Below the pieces are notes generated by a model that saw only the letters and a program-made list of their open reading frames with translations, was not told where the DNA came from and ran no database searches. A program made the translations under genes and the position numbers. Shown here piece by piece: positions 26,071 to 35,974 of a stretch of DNA of 64,000 nt (positions are counted from its first letter, which is position 1; each line of letters starts with the position of its first letter). The stretch spans positions 1 through 64,000 of the forward strand of contig CAJTVH010000011.1 of the NCBI GenBank assembly GCA_910579745.1. The letters run 5' to 3'. The DNA comes from an uncultured Clostridia bacterium (lineage in GTDB: Bacteria > Bacillota > Clostridia > Lachnospirales > CAG-274).

Positions 26071-26988
26071 ATGAATAATAATAAAAACAAAAAATTTCGT
26101 TCAGGCTTCGTTTCTTTAATAGGACGTCCTAACGTTGGAAAATCAACTTTAATGAATTGCCTTATAGGTGAAAAAATAGCTATAACATCAAATAAACCGC
26201 AAACCACAAGAAATAAAATCCGCTCTATATTAACAACCGATAATTTTCAGGTTATTTTTATAGATACGCCCGGAATTCATACTCCTAAATCCAAACTCGG
26301 CAGTTTTATGGTAAAGAGCGCAGAAACTTCATTAAATGAAATTGATATAATTCTTTATTTAATAGAACCTTTTGAAAAAATAAAAGACTCGGATTTAAAG
26401 ATTATTGAAAAACTTCAAAAAGTAAAATCAAATATATTTTTAATAATAAATAAAATTGACACAGTCCCAAAAGAAGATATTTTGAAAGTAATAGATTCTT
26501 ATCGCTCAAAATATAATTTTAATGAAATAATACCTATTTCCGCCATAAAAAATATAAACACGGAAGAACTTTTAAAAAATATTGAGAAATATCTTCCTGA
26601 AGGCCCCCGTTATTTTCCGAAAGATATGATAACAGACCAGCCGGAGAGACAAATTGTATCTGAAATAATAAGGGAAAAAGCCCTTTTTCTTTTACAAGAG
26701 GAAATACCTCATGGTATAGCCGTTGAAATAACAGGAATGAAAAACCGCAAAGATAAAGAAATCGTGGATGTTGACGCCACAATTTACTGCGAGCGTGACT
26801 CCCATAAAGGTATAATAATCGGTAAACAAGGCTCTATGTTAAAACGAATCGGATCAAAAGCTCGTTATGATATAGAAAGACTTTTAGGAAGCCCCATAAA
26901 TTTACAGATATGGGTAAAAGTAAAGAAAGACTGGCGGGACAGTGACTTTCTTTTAAAAAATTTTGGATACGATTTAAAAAAATTATAA
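26071..26988 (+). CDS. era: GTPase Era
   Basis: Ribosome-associated GTPase of 305 residues for 30S assembly. GRPNVGKST (18-26, G1), the TTRN switch segment (G2), DTPG (G3, near 70) and NKID (G4, near 129) are all present. A C-terminal KH RNA-binding domain follows (EITGMKNRKDKEIVDVDATI, IIGKQGSMLKRIG). GAGGAT precedes the ATG. It is flanked by UDG and yqzL/recO, matching Firmicutes synteny. Confidence 0.95.
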   Translation: MNNNKNKKFRSGFVSLIGRPNVGKSTLMNCLIGEKIAITSNKPQTTRNKIRSILTTDNFQVIFIDTPGIHTPKSKLGSFMVKSAETSLNEIDIILYLIEPFEKIKDSDLKIIEKLQKVKSNIFLIINKIDTVPKEDILKVIDSYRSKYNFNEIIPISAIKNINTEELLKNIEKYLPEGPRYFPKDMITDQPERQIVSEIIREKALFLLQEEIPHGIAVEITGMKNRKDKEIVDVDATIYCERDSHKGIIIGKQGSMLKRIGSKARYDIERLLGSPINLQIWVKVKKDWRDSDFLLKNFGYDLKKL

Positions 26989-27154
26989 TACAAATTTCTA
27001 AAAAAAAATACCTGTTTTTTAGTTTTAAAAAACAAAAAAACTCTCCCGATAAGCCATTGAACAACAAATTGTTATTTGTCAAGTGGTTTAATTCTACATT
27101 CTTTGCCAAATTTTGAACTGTATATAAAACTTTTCAAAGGAAATTATAAATATA

Positions 27155-27262
27155 TAAGGAAGCGATGATTGCGATTATCTGAAAATTAAAATATAAACTA
27201 AAAAATTATAAAAAACAAAAAAGTTTAAAACCGTTTTATTTTTATAATTTTTAAATATTTTA
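27155..27262. repeat. Family-1 relic beside a family-2-like end
   Basis: TAAGGAAGCGATGATTGCG resembles a family-2 end and runs directly into GCGATTATCTGAAAATTAAA, a worn family-1 end, followed by TATAAAAAACAAAAAAGTTT-type interior. The right terminus is poorly preserved. The call is tentative. Confidence 0.4.
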
Positions 27263-27331
27263 TTTGTTATGTCGTGGAATCTCATGTTACTAAAAATCAT
27301 CGTTTTCGTAAAAATTCGGGAGGGTAACAAA

Positions 27332-27490
27332 ATGACGGATTTATTTTGGAATATATTTGAAAAAAGCGGAAACTTAGATGCGTTTATGGCATATAAAGAG
27401 TTTTCGAAAGTTAAAAGTGAAAACGACGCTACTTTGTCTGATATAAATAATAATATAAAATCAAATGATAAAAGTATCATAATGAGGTAA
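27332..27490 (+). CDS. yqzL: YqzL family small protein
   Basis: A 52-residue protein starting MTDLFWNIFEKSGNLDAFMA. The hydrophobic-aromatic first 20 residues and the location between era and recO match YqzL, which sits in the same place in B. subtilis. Its function is unknown. The ATG at 27332 was chosen because GGGAGGG lies 8 nt upstream, although the frame is open further 5'. The stop codon sits in the ribosome binding site of recO. Confidence 0.75.
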   Translation: MTDLFWNIFEKSGNLDAFMAYKEFSKVKSENDATLSDINNNIKSNDKSIIMR

Positions 27491-27493
27491 AAA

Positions 27494-28243
27494 ATGGGAA
27501 ACTTATTAACTGTGAGAGGAATTGTCTTAAAGGAAACGCCTGTTGGCGAAGCGGATAAATTTATCACAATTCTCGGAAAAAATCACGGCAAAATATCGAT
27601 TTCCGTAAAAGGAGCTAAAAGAGTAAGAAACGGACTTACGGCAGGAACAGCCCTGTTTTCTTACTCTGACTTTTACATAACTGAGGTCAGGAAAAAAATG
27701 TACTTAAATCAAGCGGAACCTATAGAAACATTTTATAATTTAAGAACGGACTTATCTGCTCTCGCCTACGGCTCATACTTTCTTGAAACGGTGGATAAAC
27801 TTCTTTTTGAAAATATGCCGTCAAACAACATTCTTATTCTTCTCTTAAAAACTCTGACAGCCCTTTCAAAAAATATTATTCCAAATAAGCTAATCTCATC
27901 AATATTTGAGCTTAAAATCTTAGAATTTAACGGTTATCGGCCTGAAATGGGTTATTGTATAAACTGCAAAGCCAAAGCCAAATCAAACTTTTTTATAACC
28001 TCTGAGGGAACAATATGTAAAAATTGCCTTGATAAAAACGATTTTTACATAAACTTAGATGAAATACTGCTTTACACAATAAATTATATTCTTTCCTCTG
28101 ACATAAATAAACTGTTCACATTTAAAGTACCGTTAAAAACATTAAACACTCTGTCATATTTTTCCCGACACCTTGTAAACAGCCATTTTAATTTAAACTT
28201 AAAATCCATACGATTTATAAAGGAAATAGAGGAACTTCATTAA
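27494..28243 (+). CDS. recO: DNA repair protein RecO
   Basis: A 249-residue recombination mediator that loads RecA with RecR and anneals SSB-coated strands. The N-terminal OB fold starts TVRGIVLKETPVGEADKFIT, the helical domain follows, and a four-Cys zinc motif is present (YCINCKAKAK ... TICKNCLDK, about 155-182). GAGGT precedes the ATG. It is the last gene of the + strand cluster. Confidence 0.92.
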   Translation: MGNLLTVRGIVLKETPVGEADKFITILGKNHGKISISVKGAKRVRNGLTAGTALFSYSDFYITEVRKKMYLNQAEPIETFYNLRTDLSALAYGSYFLETVDKLLFENMPSNNILILLLKTLTALSKNIIPNKLISSIFELKILEFNGYRPEMGYCINCKAKAKSNFFITSEGTICKNCLDKNDFYINLDEILLYTINYILSSDINKLFTFKVPLKTLNTLSYFSRHLVNSHFNLNLKSIRFIKEIEELH

Positions 28244-28310
28244 AGTCTGCCTTAAAACAAAAATATTTCCTCTTGGTTAAAAACTTATGAGGTTTTAACA
28301 ATAACATCCC

Positions 28311-28940
28311 CTAAAAAAGACTTATTAGTTCTGAAAATTTAAATATTGTATAGTCCGGCTCAGAAACCTCTCCAAAACCATAGCGAGCGAAAACAAAAGG
28401 AATCCCTGCGAATTTGGCGGACTCAAAATCTCCTCGTGTATCACCGACATAAACGGGAGATTTAAGATTGTTTCTCTTAATAATAATTTTAATATTCTCT
28501 CCTTTTGTAAGTCCTGTCCTTCCCGGATGCTCAAAATCCTTAAAATATCTTTCAAAATTATTGGCTTTCATAAAAGCTGGTATATATCCGTTCTCACAGT
28601 TGCTAACAATAAAAAGCTTATATTTTTTATAAAGCTCATTTAAAGTTTCACTTACTCCTTCATATAACTGTCCGCCCTCTTTCTCAAGTAAAGGACATTG
28701 CCTCTCACAGCATTTTTCCATAATTTCGTCACGAACTTTTAAAGGTGTGTCAGGGAAAAAAATTTCTCCGATTTCATCTAATGCTTTCCCCATAACACCC
28801 TCAAGGTCGCTCACGGTTATTTCTTTTTTTATTTCCGGGTATTCTTTTATAACCGAATTCCATACTTTACAAATTGAGACAGTAGCGTTCCACAAGGTTC
28901 CGTCAAGGTCAAAAATCAAACTGTCAGGCTTTTCTTCCAT
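28311..28940 (-). CDS. HAD-superfamily phosphatase (phosphoglycolate phosphatase-like)
   Basis: A 209-residue HAD hydrolase. Motif I is FDLDGTLWN (residues 10-18, nucleophile Asp10-region), motif II is VSNCENG (near 115) and motif III/IV is VYVGDTRGDFESAKFAG (near 165-180). A helical C1 cap lies in between, as in Gph/beta-phosphoglucomutase-like enzymes. The substrate is unknown. AAAGGAGC precedes the ATG. It is convergent with recO and has only a weak hairpin between (about 28275-28299). Confidence 0.85.
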   Translation of the reverse strand: MEEKPDSLIFDLDGTLWNATVSICKVWNSVIKEYPEIKKEITVSDLEGVMGKALDEIGEIFFPDTPLKVRDEIMEKCCERQCPLLEKEGGQLYEGVSETLNELYKKYKLFIVSNCENGYIPAFMKANNFERYFKDFEHPGRTGLTKGENIKIIIKRNNLKSPVYVGDTRGDFESAKFAGIPFVFARYGFGEVSEPDYTIFKFSELISLF

Positions 28941-29001
28941 AGTAAAAATGCTCCTTTCGATTTTTTAAATTTAATTCGCTGATAATTGTCGTAAATTAAT
29001 T

Positions 29002-29155
29002 AGGGCGTATCTGAAAACTATTATAAGCTATCAGTTATATACGAGAAATATCCTTAAAAAATAAACGAAAACAGTTCAATTAAACATAAAAGCCTTTCTG
29101 TTTCGTTTTATTTTTTATAATTTTTCGTGCGTATTTTAGTTTTCAGATACGCTCT
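29002..29155. repeat. Family-1 MITE-like repeat
   Basis: 154 bp, from AGGGCGTATCTGAAAACTAT to TTTTAGTTTTCAGATACGCT. It carries the internal AAGCCTTTCTGTTTCG hairpin part but has lost about 9 bp of the left interior compared with the 10145 copy. It lies between the HAD gene and the nucleoside kinase gene. Confidence 0.85.
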
Positions 29156-29312
29156 AGTTGAGTATATAATATTAACCCCGTTCAATAATGTCAAAACATA
29201 GACCAAATAAAACTTCTGTTCCCTGATGTTCACCTTCTTTAAACACCTTACTATATTTTTTAAATTTTATATCCTATAACTAAAATACCTTGTCAATACA
29301 GACCTTATAAAC

Positions 29313-30962
29313 CTACTCAAAACAGCCTCCTCCTATAAATTCCCTTATAATAGAGTTTTGGGGAATATACTTATCGTTAATACTAAGAAAACTATTCATA
29401 AATTTAATAAGTCTTTTTGCCTCTCTGTAAGCGAGCTGAGACTTGTCAATTTTAAACAAAAGCGGCTCAACAAAAGGTTTAAGAACGGCAAGCTCATAAA
29501 CTAAAGCCGAATTAAACATAATGTCGGCTTCCTCTTGAAAAGGAAAAATATATTTTCTCTCTCCTCTTAAAACAGACGGCCACATGTCTATAGTGCTTAC
29601 GGCGTCAAAACCTCTAAACTGACTGTCTCTAACCATTCTCCTTATAAGACGTGTATCGGTAGTGGTAATTCTGTTATGCGGATTAATATTAATCTGTGTT
29701 AAAGCGCTTATATAAATTTTAAATTTACATTCTTTAGGAACTTCTTTCGTAAGTTTTTCGTTAAGACCATGAATACCCTCAATAACAAGAACATCGTCAG
29801 AGTCTAACTTTATAAAATTACCCTTGTATTCTCTGCATCCTTTAAAAAAATTATACTCTGGAATTTGAACGGTTTCCCCTTTTAGCAAAAGATTTATATC
29901 CTCGTTTATTTGCTTAACGTCTATAGATTCAAGACATTCATAATCAGGTTTTCCAAACTCGTCAACAGGAGTACCGCCCCTATCAAAATAATAGTTATCC
30001 AAAGAAATAATATGCGGTTTAATACCGTTTACCCTCAGCTGAATACATAGCCTATTAGCAAAAGTCGTTTTACCGGAAGACGACGGGCCGGCGATAAGAA
30101 TTACTCTTTTTCTTCCACCCGTAATCATATCTGAAATCTGAGCGAGCTTTTTTTCGTGAAAAGCTTCCGATAAACAAATAATATCTCTTATTTTACCGTC
30201 GCAAATCATATTATTCAAATATTTCACTGACCCAACGTTTAAAACCTTAGCCCAATTAAGACTTTCCTCAAAAATTTTCATAAGCTTCTCATAATACAGC
30301 ACTTCGTTTAATTTTCCATTCTTTAAAGGAAATCTTATAACAAAGGCGTTGTCATTTTTATATACAAGCCCAAAAGTTTTCAAAACACCTGTTGAAATCA
30401 CCATATCCCCATACATATAATCATAAAAATCTTTCATTTTATGCATTGTGATATTTGTGGAATGAGTATATTTAAGCTCATCCGACATATCCGTGTCAGT
30501 ACAGTTTCGATAAAGGCTGAGTCCGTCGGAAACCGTTACCGAAACTCTCTCAATAGGAATATTCTCCTTAACAAGCTCTTTCATATATTCCTCTACTTTT
30601 TTAATAGTCTCATCATCAATAAAGCCCCCGTCAACCGTACAATAATAATTCTGATTAACAGAATGTTTTATATTTACTTTAATACTGTCGCCTAAAACTT
30701 TTTTAAAGGAATAAATCATCAAATACACAATCCCTCTTTGATAAGCGTAATATCCATACGAATTGTTAATGTCAAGAAATTCTATACCGCAGTCTTTTAT
30801 TATTTTACTTCTAAGCTCCATAATTTCATTATCAACAGCAGCCAAAAGAGGCTGCTCGGAAAACATATCCTTATATTTTTCGGCAAGCTCCTCAAGAGAA
30901 GTTCCCTTTTCAATCTTAACGCTTTGATTAATATTTAAAATGTTTACATTAATAATACTCAT
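29313..30962 (-). CDS. Nucleoside (uridine-type) kinase with TGS-like N-terminus
   Basis: A 549-residue protein. A ~60-residue ubiquitin/TGS-like N-terminal domain and a threonyl-tRNA-synthetase-like second domain (with HSVNQNYYCTVDG) precede a uridine-kinase/phosphoribulokinase P-loop domain. Walker A is AGPSSSGKTTFANRL (about 289-303), with DNYYFDRGGTPVDEFGKPDY the substrate-loop region and a DTRLIRRMVRDS lid. This arrangement is typical of a clostridial family annotated as nucleoside kinase. GGGAGC precedes the ATG. The preferred nucleoside is uncertain. Confidence 0.85.
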   Translation of the reverse strand: MSIINVNILNINQSVKIEKGTSLEELAEKYKDMFSEQPLLAAVDNEIMELRSKIIKDCGIEFLDINNSYGYYAYQRGIVYLMIYSFKKVLGDSIKVNIKHSVNQNYYCTVDGGFIDDETIKKVEEYMKELVKENIPIERVSVTVSDGLSLYRNCTDTDMSDELKYTHSTNITMHKMKDFYDYMYGDMVISTGVLKTFGLVYKNDNAFVIRFPLKNGKLNEVLYYEKLMKIFEESLNWAKVLNVGSVKYLNNMICDGKIRDIICLSEAFHEKKLAQISDMITGGRKRVILIAGPSSSGKTTFANRLCIQLRVNGIKPHIISLDNYYFDRGGTPVDEFGKPDYECLESIDVKQINEDINLLLKGETVQIPEYNFFKGCREYKGNFIKLDSDDVLVIEGIHGLNEKLTKEVPKECKFKIYISALTQININPHNRITTTDTRLIRRMVRDSQFRGFDAVSTIDMWPSVLRGERKYIFPFQEEADIMFNSALVYELAVLKPFVEPLLFKIDKSQLAYREAKRLIKFMNSFLSINDKYIPQNSIIREFIGGGCFE

Positions 30963-30975
30963 AATAATCAGCTCC

Positions 30976-31779
30976 CTAAATAATATTTAAAGTCTGTCCG
31001 TTAACCTTTGACTCAACACATATAAAATCAAGATTGTTTTCTTTAGCCCGTTTATTGAGATAGTCACATAAAAAAGGAATAACAAGAACTTCCCCGCCGT
31101 AATGAGTTATATCAACCGTACATAAATCAATATTATTGGCGAACTGGGCTTCATGGTATCGCAAATCTCCCGTGATATAAGCGTCACAGCCGTTTTCCTT
31201 AGCTGAAACCATATAGTCGCTTCCTGCGGTCTGTCCCGTGCATAGCCCAATTTTCTTTATAATCTTTTCCCTGTTTCCTGTCACAATTAAATTTTTAAGA
31301 CCTATTTTTTGTTTAAGCGACATAGCAAACTCAATAAAGCTCATTTCCTGTTTAAGTTCACCGGTTCTTCCAAGACCGTTCACACCGTCGCTGGATTTCA
31401 TAAGAGGTTTTATGTTTTGAAGTTCTAAAATTTCGGCTAAAACACCGTTTGTTCCTCTCTCGGCAATATCAAGATTAGTATGCGCCGAATAGACAGCTAT
31501 ATTGTTTTTAATAAGCTTTATAGCTCTTTTTCCAACAATATCGCTGGAATTAATGTTCTTAACGCTTCCGAAAATAAAAGGATGATGAGTAATAATCATA
31601 TCAGCTTTTATATTAATAGCCTCGTCAATAACGTCATCATTAATATCAAGAGCCGTCACAGCCTTTTTTACAGGCATATCAAACTCGCCTACCATAAGAC
31701 CAACATTATCCCACTCCTCCGCGAGTTCGCTCGGAGCTAATTCTTCCATAAACTCAATAATATTTTTACATTTTACCAT
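30976..31779 (-). CDS. Nif3-like dinuclear metal-centre protein (YqfO/DUF34)
   Basis: A 267-residue Nif3 family protein, which forms a hexameric toroid with a two-metal site. Conserved blocks include LAEEWDNVGLMVG (near 18-30), MIITHHPFIFG (about 60-70, metal His pair), YSAHTNLDIAERGTN and, near the C-terminus, DITHYGGEV. Its function is still debated (GTP cyclohydrolase I type 2-like or metal chaperone). AAAGGTGAT precedes the ATG. Neighbour of trmK as in B. subtilis. Confidence 0.9.
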   Translation of the reverse strand: MVKCKNIIEFMEELAPSELAEEWDNVGLMVGEFDMPVKKAVTALDINDDVIDEAINIKADMIITHHPFIFGSVKNINSSDIVGKRAIKLIKNNIAVYSAHTNLDIAERGTNGVLAEILELQNIKPLMKSSDGVNGLGRTGELKQEMSFIEFAMSLKQKIGLKNLIVTGNREKIIKKIGLCTGQTAGSDYMVSAKENGCDAYITGDLRYHEAQFANNIDLCTVDITHYGGEVLVIPFLCDYLNKRAKENNLDFICVESKVNGQTLNII

Positions 31780-32052
31780 ATTATATCACCTTTATGCCAA
31801 ATATTAATTTAATGAAAACGCCAATTCAACATATCCTTTATTATTCTTAACTATATTGTATTTATTTTATTTTTATACGAATACACACCTGTTTTTACCT
31901 CAATTACATTTATTATTCCTAGCTAATTTTCTGTCACTACGTCTTTATTGTAATAAATCCCGCTTAATACACATTTCTAACCTGCTATAGCGAAACACTA
32001 AAAGAATTAATAAACAAACTTTAATAAAAACGATATATTAAGTAATTCTTTT

Positions 32053-32213
32053 AAGGCGTATCTGAAAACTATCATAAGCTATCAGTTATATACGCGAAAT
32101 ATCCAAAAAATTATTAAAAAATAAACAAAACAGTTCAATTAAACAGAAAAGCCTTTCTGTTTCGTTTTATTTTTTATAAATTTTCGCGCGTATTTTAGTT
32201 TTTAGATACGCTT
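32053..32213. repeat. Family-1 MITE-like repeat
   Basis: 161 bp from AAGGCGTATCTGAAAACTAT to TTTTAGTTTTTAGATACGCT, same orientation as the 10145 copy. It sits in the 535-bp gap between trmK and nif3, genes that are normally adjacent. The rest of that gap is AT-rich with nothing recognised. Confidence 0.85.
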
Positions 32214-32314
32214 CGGTGTTTCGCGTTAAAAATTTCTCTAATTATTATAATCCGCCTTAATTCAATCCCAAAAATTTTTCCTTTTCCAAAAAATATATTC
32301 AAATCCGCTTTTCT

Positions 32315-33031
32315 TTATTCTTTATGTAAAACATTCCGCCCTTGAATATATAACTCCCTTTTTAATTTAAGCTCCTCATATCTTTTTATAAAAGCCTCGT
32401 CCCGTTTTCCCTTAGAAATCTTTTCTTCCATACTTTTTAAAATATTTATTATTTTTAAAGTCTCAAAATGTATTTGACTTTTTAAAAGCTCATCCCCTCT
32501 CTCAAGGAGAATTTTTCCAAATATATAATCTTTTTCATTATACGCAAAATCTCTTCCCTTCTCACACACAATTACATTATAATATTTTCCCGTCTCAAAA
32601 ATCATTTTCTCATCAATAATTTTTAAGTCAAGATTATGCACCGCTCTTCTTACTTTATCAATATTCCTTTGGGGCTGTAAAATTATTCTTTCCGCACGGC
32701 TGATAATTTCTTTGTCATTATTTAAAATATCAATAGTAAGCATACCGCCCATACCGGCAATAATAATCTGGTCAGGACATTCATCTTTTTTTATTACGGA
32801 AAGTCCGTCGCCTACTCTCGTTTCAATAAAATCACTATAATGATATGAACGTATATTTTTCTCAGCTTTAAAAACAGAGCCCTCACTTATATCGCAGGCA
32901 ACAGCCTTTTTGGCTATTTTATTTTTAACAAGAAAAATAGGTATATAAGCATGGTCCGTACCAACATCAACAAGAAATTCGCATTTTACGGCACATTCAG
33001 TAATTGTTTTAAGTCTTTGGGATATAATCAC
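32315..33031 (-). CDS. trmK: tRNA (adenine(22)-N1)-methyltransferase TrmK
   Basis: A 238-residue SAM-dependent methyltransferase forming m1A22 in tRNA. The SAM motif I reads FLVDVGTDHAYIPIFLV, the VACDISEGSVFKAEKNI block follows, and the catalytic-loop region is IIAGMGGMLTIDIL. I prefer the GTG at 33031, which has GGAGG 5 nt upstream, over the TTG four codons earlier that lies within that box. It is downstream of rpoD past a terminator-like hairpin. Confidence 0.9.
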   Translation of the reverse strand: MIISQRLKTITECAVKCEFLVDVGTDHAYIPIFLVKNKIAKKAVACDISEGSVFKAEKNIRSYHYSDFIETRVGDGLSVIKKDECPDQIIIAGMGGMLTIDILNNDKEIISRAERIILQPQRNIDKVRRAVHNLDLKIIDEKMIFETGKYYNVIVCEKGRDFAYNEKDYIFGKILLERGDELLKSQIHFETLKIINILKSMEEKISKGKRDEAFIKRYEELKLKRELYIQGRNVLHKE

Positions 33032-33054
33032 GGTTTCCTCCAAAATAAATACAC

Positions 33055-33085
33055 AAAAAGGCTGTGTAAAAAGACAGCCTTTTTT
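33055..33085 (-). terminator. Terminator downstream of rpoD
   Basis: AAAAAGGCTGT and ACAGCCTTTTTT form the stem with a short A-rich loop. T-runs flank both sides, so on the minus strand it ends rpoD transcription just past its stop codon. It lies between rpoD and trmK, so trmK may depend on read-through or its own promoter. Confidence 0.8.
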
Positions 33086-33086
33086 G

Positions 33087-34163
33087 TCATTCTAAATAAT
33101 CTTTAAGTTTTTTGCTTCTGCTTGGATGTCTTAATTTTCTGAGTGCTTTCGCCTCAATTTGTCTTATCCTCTCTCTTGTAACCTGAAATTCTTTTCCAAC
33201 CTCTTCAAGAGTTCTCGCTCTTCCATCGTCAAGACCAAATCTTAATCGTAAAACTTTTTCTTCTCTCTCTGTTAAAGTGTCAAGAACATTAATAAGCTGC
33301 TCTTTAAGAAGTGTATAAGCGGCGGCCTCCGCCGGAGCGGGAATATCCTCATCTGGAATAAAATCACCCAAGTGGCTGTCCTCTTCCTCGCCTATAGGAG
33401 TTTCAAGAGAAACAGGTTCCTGAGCTATTTTTCTGATTTCCCTTACTTTATCGACAGGCATCTGCATTTCTTTGGCAAGCTCCTCGTCAGTCGGCTCTCT
33501 TCCATATTCCTGTAAAAGCTGTCTTGAAACCCTGATAAGCTTGTTAATAGTCTCAACCATATGCACAGGTATTCTAATAGTACGCGCCTGGTCGGCAATG
33601 GCTCTCGTAATAGCCTGCCTTATCCACCAAGTGGCGTAAGTGCTGAATTTATAGCCTTTTCTGTAATCAAATTTCTCAACAGCCTTAATAAGACCCAAAT
33701 TTCCCTCTTGAATCAGGTCGAGAAAAAGCATTCCTCTGCCAACATACCTTTTAGCGATACTTACAACAAGACGAAGATTCGCCTCAGCGAGACGCTTTTT
33801 CGCGTACTCATCACCCTCTTCCATACGCTTGGCGAGTTCAGTTTCCTCGTCGGCGCTTAAAAGAGAAACTTTTCCTATTTCTTTTAAATACATACGTACA
33901 TGGTCGTCAATATTAATACTTCCGTCATTAATAGATAAGTCTAAATCTTTGTCAGAGTCGCCCTCAAGCTCGACAACCCCCATAACGTCAATACCCTGGC
34001 TCTCAAGATACTCATAAATTTTGTCAATCTGTTCAGAATCAAGCTCAATGTCAGACAAGAAATCCATTATTTCTTTATATTCAAGAACGCCTTTTTTCTT
34101 TTTACCAAGGGCCAAAAGCTCTTTCAAGCGGATGGCAAATACGTTTTCATCGATGGATTTCAA
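33087..34163 (-). CDS. rpoD: Primary sigma factor RpoD/SigA
   Basis: Housekeeping sigma-70 of 358 residues. A short region 1.1 (to about 80) is followed by region 1.2 (VRMYLKEIGKVSLLSADEE), region 2 (LRLVVSIAKRYVGRGMLFLD, then EKFDYRKGYKFSTYATWWIR), region 3 (GREPTDEELAKEM) and region 4 with ERIRQIEAKALRKLRHPSR. The start is TTG with GGGAGG six bases upstream; no better start lies nearby. It follows dnaG by 29 bp, the classic macromolecular-synthesis arrangement. Confidence 0.95.
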   Translation of the reverse strand: MKSIDENVFAIRLKELLALGKKKKGVLEYKEIMDFLSDIELDSEQIDKIYEYLESQGIDVMGVVELEGDSDKDLDLSINDGSINIDDHVRMYLKEIGKVSLLSADEETELAKRMEEGDEYAKKRLAEANLRLVVSIAKRYVGRGMLFLDLIQEGNLGLIKAVEKFDYRKGYKFSTYATWWIRQAITRAIADQARTIRIPVHMVETINKLIRVSRQLLQEYGREPTDEELAKEMQMPVDKVREIRKIAQEPVSLETPIGEEEDSHLGDFIPDEDIPAPAEAAAYTLLKEQLINVLDTLTEREEKVLRLRFGLDDGRARTLEEVGKEFQVTRERIRQIEAKALRKLRHPSRSKKLKDYLE

Positions 34164-34192
34164 AATAATCCTCCCTTTCTTTTGTTCTTATT

Positions 34193-35956
34193 CTAACCAT
34201 CTAAAAGTCTAATATTCAAATTATCAATACTTTTCTTTTCCGTTATAAATTTTTGAAGAGTCTCAATATCCTGCGAAGAAGGCATTAACACGTTATTAAG
34301 ATAAAAAATCTTAATCGCTTTAACTTCGTCGTTTACCGCTTTTTCCAAAACCTTTATGTCGTCAAATTCTTTCTGCGTAATAAAAATATTTGAAACGACC
34401 CGCTGTTCTTCCACAGAATCAAAATAATTAACAATTTCAGCTGAATAAAGGCTTTGTCCTTTTTTATAAAAATCATCAATTATCTCAACAAGTTTTATAT
34501 AGGTTGGATTAATAAATTCCTCGGGAGATAAAACCTCTCTTATTTTTCTGTAAGCGTTTTGATTAGACGCCATAATTTTAATAAGATTTTGTTTTCCATC
34601 GTCAACTCCTCGAATACTTGTGTTAGTTTTAGACTTGTTATATTTTTTATGTGAATCCTTTATAACAATATTTCTGGAGGCTCTTGAAATTTGGCTTAAA
34701 ATAGCTTCTTTTGAGATTCCTGTAAGCCTTGCCGTCTCACTGGCATAGGCGTCTCTTTCTATATCGTTGTCAAACTCCGCCAAAATTTCCGAAACTCTGT
34801 TTGTGAACATAATTCTTTCTTCCGTAGAATCAAAATTATACTTTTTTCTCTCACACTCAATTTGAAATAAAGTATATCCCTTAGCTTGAGAAAGCAGCTC
34901 CGAAAAAGCAGCTTTGCCAAACTTTTTAATAAACTCGTCTGGGTCTTTAGCGTCCATGACTCGCGCCACCTTGACTCTTATACCGCTTTCCCTCAAAACA
35001 GGTCCCGCTTTAAGAGCGGCTTTCGTACCCGCCTCATCGCTGTCAAAAAGTAAAATCACGCTTCCAGCGTATTTTCTCAAAGCTCTGGCGTGCTCATTGT
35101 TAAAAGCCGTTCCCAAAGCCGCCACAACATTGTGAAAACCGGCTTGATAAAGACTTATAACATCCATATATCCCTCAACAAGAATAAATTCTTTTACATC
35201 TGACTTTCTGGCAAAATTAATGCTGTATAAATTTTGGCTTTTCTTAAAAATAGGAGTATCCGGCGAGTTTAAATATTTAGGTTCGCCCTCTCCAATAATC
35301 CTGCCGCCAAAAGCGATAATTCTGCCCTGAACATCAATAATTGGAAACATAAGTCTATTAAAAAACTTATCATAACACCCGCCGTTCTTATTAAAAAAAA
35401 CAAGACCGCTTTTAACGAGTATTTCCTCATCATAGCCTTCTTTTATAAGATAATCCGATAAACAATTTCTATTGTACGGAGCGTATCCAAGACCGTATTT
35501 TTTTCTCGCGCTTGATAAAATCTTTCTGTCGTCTAAATATTTAACAGCCTTTTCTCCCTCCGGTTCGTTCAATTTTGAATAAAAAAACCTCGCGGCTTTC
35601 TTGTGTATCTCATAAATAGTATTTCTGATTTCGGCATTTTTCGCCGATACTCCCCCATCTCCCTTTTCGGGCAAAACATAATTGATTCTATCCGCTAAAA
35701 ATTTAACAGCGTCAACAAAATCATAATTTTCAATTTGCATGATAAAACCATATACGTTACCGCTGGCGTTACATCCAAAACAATGATAAAGCTGTTCATC
35801 AGAACTCACCGAAAAAGACGGGGTTCGTTCCTTATGAAAAGGACAAAGCCCAAAATACCGTCCGCCTTTTTGCTGTAGAGAAACATAAGAGCTGATAACC
35901 TCGACTATATCATTTCCGTTTCTTACATCCTCAATAATATTATCTGGATAATACAT
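34193..35956 (-). CDS. dnaG: DNA primase
   Basis: Replication primase of about 587 residues. The N-terminal CHC2 zinc finger (LCPFHKERTPSFSVS with YHCFGC following) is followed by the TOPRIM core, with EGYMDVISLYQAGF and LFDSDEAGTKAAL carrying the acidic metal ligands, and a helical DnaB-binding C-terminus. The ATG at 35956 (MYYPDNIIEDVR) fits the family start and has GGAG about 12 nt upstream. The ATG six codons earlier (35974) has no such box. Confidence 0.94.
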   Translation of the reverse strand: MYYPDNIIEDVRNGNDIVEVISSYVSLQQKGGRYFGLCPFHKERTPSFSVSSDEQLYHCFGCNASGNVYGFIMQIENYDFVDAVKFLADRINYVLPEKGDGGVSAKNAEIRNTIYEIHKKAARFFYSKLNEPEGEKAVKYLDDRKILSSARKKYGLGYAPYNRNCLSDYLIKEGYDEEILVKSGLVFFNKNGGCYDKFFNRLMFPIIDVQGRIIAFGGRIIGEGEPKYLNSPDTPIFKKSQNLYSINFARKSDVKEFILVEGYMDVISLYQAGFHNVVAALGTAFNNEHARALRKYAGSVILLFDSDEAGTKAALKAGPVLRESGIRVKVARVMDAKDPDEFIKKFGKAAFSELLSQAKGYTLFQIECERKKYNFDSTEERIMFTNRVSEILAEFDNDIERDAYASETARLTGISKEAILSQISRASRNIVIKDSHKKYNKSKTNTSIRGVDDGKQNLIKIMASNQNAYRKIREVLSPEEFINPTYIKLVEIIDDFYKKGQSLYSAEIVNYFDSVEEQRVVSNIFITQKEFDDIKVLEKAVNDEVKAIKIFYLNNVLMPSSQDIETLQKFITEKKSIDNLNIRLLDG

Positions 35957-35974
35957 TAAACAAATCAACTCCAT

